This document shows, in pieces, positions 1-7,700 of a stretch of DNA of 10,409 nucleotides. Made by a program: the position numbers and the translations under genes. Under the pieces are notes generated by a model. That model worked only from the letters and a program-made list of their open reading frames with translations. It was not told where the DNA came from and made no database searches. Each line of letters opens with the position of its first letter. The first letter of the stretch is position 1. The DNA comes from Verrucomicrobiota bacterium (GTDB lineage: Bacteria > Verrucomicrobiota > Verrucomicrobiia > Limisphaerales > UBA11320): NCBI GenBank assembly GCA_016871475.1, contig VHDG01000073.1, forward strand, positions 1-10,409, written 5' to 3'.

Positions 1-772
1 CAGAACTGAGCATGGCGTAGGCTTGCTGATAGAAGCTGTCCATGCCATCGAGCGCGTCGGATTTCTCGAGTGAGCTGAAGTGGGCATCCACGATGCTCCG
101 CATTTCCTTGCGTGCCGCGTAGCGCTTTTCGGTGACGCCCTCAGGCATGGCGAGGTCGCGCACGCGAAACTCCCTCGCGGCCGGGTCGTTGCCGAGGCTG
201 AACGGGCCATAAGCCGATCCCAGGTAGCCGGTGCCTGCGAAGGTGGTCGGCATGTTCGGGATGCAAACGTATGGGGGCAGGTCGTTTTTGCCTCCGAGTT
301 CGTGCGACACCACACTTCCGACGCTGGGATATTGAAGGGCCGGGCTCGGACGATAGCCTGTGAACATGTTGTGCGTACCCCGATCGTGGTCCGCCTCGCC
401 GTGCGTCATCGATCGGATCACGGAGATTCGATCCGCCACCTGGGCTGTCTTCCCGAGATGCTCTGAAAAGTAGGCTCCGTCGATGCGGCTTTTCACGGTG
501 CCCAAAGGACCGCGGTATTCGATTGGGGCGAGGAGTTTGGGATCCCAGGATTCCTGCGCGGCGATTCCGCCAGGGAGGTAGATGTGTATGACACCCTTGG
601 CTTTGGGCTCAGCGGATCCGGGCTTGGATTTCGCGTTTGCGGAGAGCTGGAGAAACTGGCCGAGGGTGAGCCCAAGCCCGGTGAGTGCACCCACATGGAG
701 GAACTCCCGGCGATTGGGACGCCATATATGTTCAGGGCTGGAGCACCAGCTGGGTTGATAGACTTTGGACAT
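1..772 (-). CDS. DUF1501 family exported protein, 3' end cut by window edge
   Basis: This is the N-terminal 257 codons of a DUF1501 protein; the frame is open to base 1. DUF1501 proteins have a predicted alkaline-phosphatase/sulfatase-like fold and are abundant in Planctomycetota and Verrucomicrobiota; their substrates are not established. The start is the ATG at 770-772. It is the only ATG after an in-frame TGA at 791-793, and no clear Shine-Dalgarno precedes it. Residues 10-16 (CSSPEHI) followed by the twin-arginine motif NRREFLHVG (R21, R22) and a hydrophobic stretch (about 27-41) form a Tat signal, so export in folded form is likely. The mature part begins with GVIHIYLPGG and ESWDPK, the usual first strand and loop of this family. 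It continues with RSMTHGEADHDRGTHNMFTGY and a YPSVGSVVSHELGG segment, both characteristic of DUF1501. The partner often found beside such genes (DUF1549/DUF1553 cytochrome-like protein) is not on the visible side. Family assignment is strong; function is unknown. Confidence 0.87.
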   Translation of the reverse strand, partial: MSKVYQPSWCSSPEHIWRPNRREFLHVGALTGLGLTLGQFLQLSANAKSKPGSAEPKAKGVIHIYLPGGIAAQESWDPKLLAPIEYRGPLGTVKSRIDGAYFSEHLGKTAQVADRISVIRSMTHGEADHDRGTHNMFTGYRPSPALQYPSVGSVVSHELGGKNDLPPYVCIPNMPTTFAGTGYLGSAYGPFSLGNDPAAREFRVRDLAMPEGVTEKRYAARKEMRSIVDAHFSSLEKSDALDGMDSFYQQAYAMLSS

Positions 773-813
773 AATATGGGATGTGTTTTTTCAACAGCCG
801 ATTAAGGCCTGCA

Positions 814-842
814 ATTAGACCTGAACACAAAAAAAATCTCAC
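814..842 (-). promoter_or_regulatory. Possible sigma70-type promoter for the DUF1501 gene
   Basis: On the minus strand GTGAGA (837-842, 4 of 6 matches to TTGACA) is followed by a 17-bp A/T-rich spacer containing eight consecutive T residues. TCTAAT follows at 814-819 (5 of 6 matches to TATAAT). Transcription would start near 807, giving a leader of about 35 nt before the ATG at 772. The spacing is ideal but the -35 is weak, so this remains a prediction from consensus alone. Confidence 0.3.
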
Positions 843-1001
843 GATAAACCAGCTTCCGCAAGTCGAGGATTAGGGGAACTTTTCTACGTTCACTGGGCTC
901 TAAGCCTCAGCCAACCAGGAGGTTCGGTGGCTGCCCCGCACGTCCCGCCCCCTGGGAGCCTGCCGCCTAAAGCCTGGAAGTCGGACGCGCAGTTCGTTGT
1001 C

Positions 1002-1015
1002 CACCCTTCAGGGTG
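1002..1015. repeat. Short perfect inverted repeat beside the large hairpin
   Basis: CACCCT at 1002-1007 and AGGGTG at 1010-1015 form a perfect 6-bp dyad separated by only TC, ending 6 bases before the left arm of the large hairpin. A 2-nt loop is too tight, so in RNA the terminal pair would open to leave a 4-nt loop on 5 bp. Its closeness to the larger palindrome suggests both belong to one composite element. Confidence 0.5.
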
Positions 1016-1021
1016 TACCCC

Positions 1022-1094
1022 CTGGGAGCACTGGCGTCCTCGTCGGCGTTGGGCGATGAGCAGGGAGAGGCCGACGCGACGCCAGCGCTCCCAG
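1022..1094. repeat. Large near-perfect inverted repeat (hairpin), 22-nt loop
   Basis: The left arm (1022-1047) reads CTGGGAGC-A-CTGGCGTC-CT-CGTCGGC. The reverse complement of the right arm (1070-1094) reads CTGGGAGC-G-CTGGCGTC-G-CGTCGGC. Twenty-three positions match, interrupted by one substitution and one 2-versus-1 base bulge, and the loop is 1048-1069. On the plus strand the substitution is an A-C mismatch (1030 with 1086); in minus-strand RNA it becomes a U-G wobble. The fold is therefore better in the direction in which the neighbouring genes are transcribed. The arm core also occurs as a direct copy upstream: CCCCCTGGGAGC at 948-959 and again at 1018-1029. Candidates are a REP/MITE-like dispersed element or a structured 3' untranslated region. 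There is no U tract, so it is not a standard terminator. Confidence 0.75.
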
Positions 1095-1240
1095 TTCAAA
1101 AGCCCGGCCACAATTCACATTCTCCGATCAACGGAGGTCAAGACGGTGGGGTCAATAGGAGGTTACGCCACTCGAACAGGCGCCTGCCGGCGTTTGAAGT
1201 GCCAAGGGATGGACCATGAACCCGGGGCCCACGTCCCTCG

Positions 1241-1984
1241 TTACTCCTTTTTCTTGAACAGGCTTTTGATGCCTTTCGTGGCTTTATCCACGCTCTCGGC
1301 TGCGCCCTTACCGATGTCCTTTGCGGCATCCTTGATGGCTTGGCCAGCAGCGGAGCCTATTCCCCCGGTCATCGAGCCGAGAACGCGTTTAATAAGCTCC
1401 GCCGGAGTGATGCCTTCAGGGCCCTGACCCAGATCGGTGAGCCGGATGTCGGGCAGTGGGGTCGCAATGGTCTTCCCTCCCAACAAGCCCAGGGAGAGAT
1501 GAAGTTTGCAGTTCTTCAGGACGAGTTCGTCCACCTGCAGCTTCTTTGCCGCCTTGTTGTCGGTGGGCGGGGCGGAACCGGCGAAGGCTTCGACATTGGA
1601 CTGTATCTTCGTGAAGTTGTTGCCCGAGGCCGAACCTTCGACGTGTAATTGGGCGCCCTCCACGACGATGGATTGGATGACGACCTTGTCGGATCTGAGG
1701 GAGCCCGGGCTGAGACGCACGGCGATCCGCTCTGCTTCCAGGGCGTTAGGCGCCTTGTAGCCTGTTGGATTTCCCAGGAGGAGCCCCTTCATCTCCGCGC
1801 TTCCTCCGAACAGCGACACAGACACCGAGTTCAACTTGATGGAGGTCTGTGTGACCTTTGGGCCAAACTCCTCCACGCCGTGCTTGATGAGTGTGCCAAG
1901 GTTCGCCGCAGCGACAAAGATGCCGATCAGGATGAGGGCGAGGACAGTACCCGCTGCGATGAAGATGACTTTCTTGCCTTTCAT
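1241..1984 (-). CDS. Membrane-anchored AsmA-like protein
   Basis: A 247-residue protein if translated from the ATG at 1982-1984. A longer frame could begin at a TTG at 2020, but its 12 extra residues are polar and would precede the membrane anchor, so the ATG is preferred. Residues 1-5 (MKGKK) are basic and residues about 6-28 form one hydrophobic helix, giving a type II inner-membrane anchor with the rest in the periplasm. The body has the beta-rich pattern of AsmA/DUF748-type proteins: ANLGTLIKHGVEEFGPKVT, then LNSVSVSLFGGSAEMKGLLLG, then NPTGYKAPNALEAERIAVRL and repeated short strands (IVVEGAQLHVEG, LVLKNCKLHLSL). AsmA-like proteins are implicated in lipid transport or outer-membrane assembly; this one is much shorter than true AsmA. 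The last 45 residues are Ala/Lys/Gly-rich and amphipathic, ending KSLFKKKE. The gene begins 39 bp after the clpB stop with no visible terminator between, so co-transcription with clpB is likely. The specific role is unknown. Confidence 0.66.
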   Translation of the reverse strand: MKGKKVIFIAAGTVLALILIGIFVAAANLGTLIKHGVEEFGPKVTQTSIKLNSVSVSLFGGSAEMKGLLLGNPTGYKAPNALEAERIAVRLSPGSLRSDKVVIQSIVVEGAQLHVEGSASGNNFTKIQSNVEAFAGSAPPTDNKAAKKLQVDELVLKNCKLHLSLGLLGGKTIATPLPDIRLTDLGQGPEGITPAELIKRVLGSMTGGIGSAAGQAIKDAAKDIGKGAAESVDKATKGIKSLFKKKE

Positions 1985-2023
1985 GGGCCTGTGCCTACAC
2001 GAACCGGTATCCCCCGGCAAGGC

Positions 2024-4642
<2,619 letters not shown>

Positions 4643-4644
4643 CG

Positions 4645-4666
4645 CCCACCTGTAGGGCAGGGTGGG
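4645..4666. promoter_or_regulatory. Inverted repeat overlapping the clpB promoter and start region
   Basis: CCCACC (4645-4650) and GGTGGG (4661-4666) form a perfect 6-bp dyad with a 10-base centre. One arm lies between the clpB ATG and the proposed -10 and the other within the spacer. The position would suit an operator for a repressor of clpB. It does not match the HrcA CIRCE element (TTAGCACTC-N9-GAGTGCTAA). A chance occurrence in GC-rich DNA is possible. Confidence 0.3.
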
Positions 4667-4676
4667 GAACTGTCAA
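4649..4676 (-). promoter_or_regulatory. Possible clpB promoter, close to the start codon
   Basis: On the minus strand a perfect -35 hexamer TTGACA (4671-4676) is followed by a 16-bp spacer and TACAGG (4649-4654), which matches TATAAT at only 3 of 6 positions. The -10 ends just 6 bases before the clpB ATG, so transcription would begin at or next to the start codon and the mRNA would be leaderless or nearly so. There is no Shine-Dalgarno upstream of this ATG, which fits. The weak -10 keeps confidence low. Confidence 0.33.
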
Positions 4677-4735
4677 TGTCCCGGGCTTGCTGTGTCACGC
4701 CAGGACGAAGCAAGCAACCCGCATCCCCTTTTTCC

Positions 4736-7700
4736 CTACTGAGCACGCGGTGTCTGGATTCGAAACCAGCTCTGTGACGTTGGCACAATCGGATTCGTGA
4801 TGATTGGGAACCGATTGGTTGTAGCGAAACGGACCGTGGCGATGTTTGACCATGCGCCTCCTCCTGACACCGAACGTTGAACTGAATAGCTACGATTCGA
4901 GGCTGCGAGGAAGGAAAAGGTCAACGCGGGCGTGTCGTTTAACAGAACGAGAGCTGGGTCCAGAATGCGCAGATTCTGCGACGAGTTGGTGGGATCTGTG
5001 CCTGCCTCATACTCCTGTCGGTTGGTCACGCCGTCACCGTCCTTGTCCAATAGCCCGTCCGTTGCTGATCCCAGATCGAGGCCCCACCTTGATTCCCAGT
5101 CGTCTGCCATTCCGTCCTTGTCTGCATCCAGGAGAATGGTGACGACTGCTACCTGGCTTGTGGCATTTCCAGCAGGATTTGATGCGATAACAGAATAGCT
5201 GCCCAGATTGATCAACTGGATGTTGGTGAGGGTGAGTTGCGCGTTGGTTTGTCCGGCGATCGACGAGGTGCCTCGGCGCCAACGGTAGGTGATCGGTGTC
5301 GTGCCATCCACCGAGATATTTAGACGAAGAGTTTCACCGACGAGAATATGAGTGGAATCAGGGTGTTCCACGAACACTGGTAACCGGAACACGGTGATCA
5401 ATGCCGCTGGGCTGATGGTGGACGCGAGGTCGTCGGTGACCACGACATCGTAGACCCCAGCCTGATCTAGCTGAATGCCCGTGAAAGGGTAGCTGTTCGA
5501 AACGGCTCCCTCAATCGGCACACCTGATTTTCTCCATTGGTATCGGAGGGCTCCTGTTCCAGCAGCACCCACGGTGAGCGAGAAGTTCGTTCCTGTTCGC
5601 ACAGCTCTGCTGAGCGGTGGGTCTGTGATGAACGGGGGCGGGAACAGGTCGAGGACGGCATCCTGGCTGCGCGCGGATCCAGCTGAGTTGTAAACCACCG
5701 CGCGATACACCCCCTGCTGCCGAAGCTGGACCGATGGGATCAGGAGCACGGGTCCGGTCTGCTCATGGAGGGGAGTATCATTCCAGAACCATTGATAGTT
5801 CAGAGGGGCCTTTCCAATGGCATCAATCCTGAACTCCACACTGGACCCAGCGAGAATCCGGATGGGTGTTGGCTCACGGGTAATCTCAGGAGAGTTGCCG
5901 GTTCCATTCCAGTCGGTTCCTGGGTTGGGGGCAGCGGCAACCCACGAGACCCGTTCCAATGATGAGGCCGCTCCGGTCACCCTGTGCAAAGATGCGCCGC
6001 TCTCGCGAACAGCTGTCCAGGCGCTTGAATTTTCGTAGTCCACCCGATCCACAGACACGAATGCGTCTCGTCTTGATCCACTGACCGGTTGTCGGAGTTC
6101 CAGCTTCTCACCCCGATTGTCCAGGGCACCGGCCCACGGGCCGAGGATCATCGTTTCGGCCGGAACCTCGAATCGCTGGCGAAACAGGGCGAGCTGCATG
6201 GGGTTCGACTGGGGGTCAAACCCTGTAATCACCAGTCGTTGAAGGGGCGCGATCACCAGGTTCGTAGGGAGGCCAAATCGAACCCCTCCTTCGATGCTCC
6301 ATGCGTGTGAGTAGCCTTCCGGTGGACGGAGCGCGATTGGATTGGATGAAACATTGAACAGTTCGAGAAACTCCAGGTTCTTTCGGTCGTCGATATTCGT
6401 GCCGGGCGCTGCCCCGATCTCCGAGAAGATGATCGGGCCGAGGCGGGGGCCGGAATTCGGCCCGCCGAGTGTTGGCTGGGCTTGTGGGAAGAACAGATCC
6501 TCACCGGCGTCGGTCACATGCCTGCCCAGGGTGATCCCGGGCGCGGTTCCGTCGAAGGTATATCCATGGTGGTAACCGGTCAGGCCGGCCTGCTCGGCGG
6601 AAAACAGCCAGACTTCGTCCCCTTCCGAACTCAACGAGAAACCGGATGGCCCTGCGTTGAAGGCCGATTCCTGAATCACGAGATAGCCGTTGGGGGCAAT
6701 AAGTGTCCCGGCTGGAATCCGATATTTCCTGGGTGTGTTGAAATCGTCGGTCAGGAACCATCCTCCCACGGAGACTTCCTGCCCTGAGAGATTCCGGAGC
6801 TCGATGGCATCCTGGGTCTGGCCGGAGGAGGCCGCGAGTATTTCGTTGATCACCACACCGCCCGGTCTCGTCGCGGTATCCGGCGCACCCGGGCTTCCAA
6901 GGAGGTGTGTTCCCTGTTTCCACCAGGCATCATCATTGGGTGAAAGGGCGGAGGAGGGGACCTGCGACCTCACCAGCGAGAAGCCCAGACGGTCGGTCAT
7001 TGGATGCAGACCACCCTTGAATGAGAAATCCTGGATCGCTTCGCCGTTCGAGTCTTCGAGTCTCAGTCGTTCTCCATCGTTTTCGAGAGCACCCTGGTAT
7101 TGGCCTGCTGGAGACTGGAGAACCCCGTAGCGTGAGGTGAACGAGGCGGCATCCCGTGCGAGCACAATCCGGGCTCCGGGGAGCAGCGGGGGCGTGTTCG
7201 AGAAAGTGAACTGAATTCCTTCCGTAAATCGAACGTCGTTCAGGTTGAGTGTGACCACATCAGAAGTGTTGTGCAGCTCGATGAACTCGAAGATGTCTCC
7301 ACCCAGGAGGCCCCCATCCGGACCCGGCGGAGCAAACATGATCTCAGAGACTTGGAGGTGAGCCTGATTGTCAGTCGGTTGCCCGGTGTAGTTGATCTGA
7401 CTGACGAGCCATCCGAAATCGTTGCGCAGACTCAGGCTTCCTCCACGCCCATTGAGTTCGCCCTTGTAGTCGCCTTGGACGAAGAGGCCCTGTCCGCCGC
7501 GCGGTCCTGAAGCGCGAGCTCGGAACTTCGAGACCTTCGGGCTCAGGTAAAGGGTGGACTTGGAAGGAAACACCGTGCCCGGCTTGAAGCGGAACTGGAT
7601 GTCGCCTTCCATCGTCCAGCCCGTGAGATCGATGGGGAACGAGTTGGAGTTGGTCAGAACCAGATACTCCTGTTCGCGATCGCTGGTGCCTGAGACTGCG

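Larger units (their letters stand above)
773..1240. other. Intergenic region with a palindromic repeat element and no credible gene
   Basis: This 468-bp gap separates the end of the AsmA-like gene from the start of the DUF1501 gene. The part next to the DUF1501 gene (773-890) is A/T-richer and holds the possible promoter. The part from about 900 to 1200 is GC-rich and full of dyads. These are a large inverted repeat at 1022-1094, CACCCT-TC-AGGGTG at 1002-1015, CTCCG-ATCAA-CGGAG at 1122-1136 and CGCC-TGCC-GGCG at 1181-1192. Short open frames cross it on both strands, but they resemble no family known to me and run straight through the hairpin arms. I therefore treat them as chance frames. No tRNA-like or rRNA-like sequence is visible. 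Confidence 0.7.

Noticed and set aside
80..466. 128-codon plus-strand open frame
   Set aside because: It lies antisense to the DUF1501 gene, whose minus-strand frame carries clear family motifs.
829..836. Run of eight T on the minus strand as an intrinsic terminator for the clpB/AsmA-like unit
   Set aside because: No stable GC-rich stem immediately precedes it; it fits better as the spacer of the proposed DUF1501 promoter.
890..1111. 73-codon minus-strand open frame and overlapping plus-strand frames (927-1427, 1013-1219) in the intergenic region
   Set aside because: They read through both arms of the palindrome, have no recognisable domain or ribosome binding site, and mutually overlapping frames on both strands are expected in GC-rich DNA.
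917..1165. AGGAGGTT motifs as plus-strand Shine-Dalgarno sites
   Set aside because: No start codon lies at suitable spacing downstream of either copy.
1985..2020. TTG start extending the AsmA-like protein by 12 residues
   Set aside because: The extra residues are polar, would precede the basic-hydrophobic anchor and begin only 3 bp after the clpB stop codon; the ATG at 1984 gives a normal anchor.
4683..4720. Hairpin after the giant gene (GCTTGC at 4685-4690 pairing with GCAAGC at 4710-4715)
   Set aside because: It has only 6 bp, a 19-nt loop and no T tract after it on the minus strand, so it is not supportable as a terminator.
5140..5890. Ig domains as a recent DNA-level tandem duplication
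   Set aside because: The three units share only the fold pattern (YQW/YRW core and a G-x-Y motif); nucleotide identity between them is not evident.
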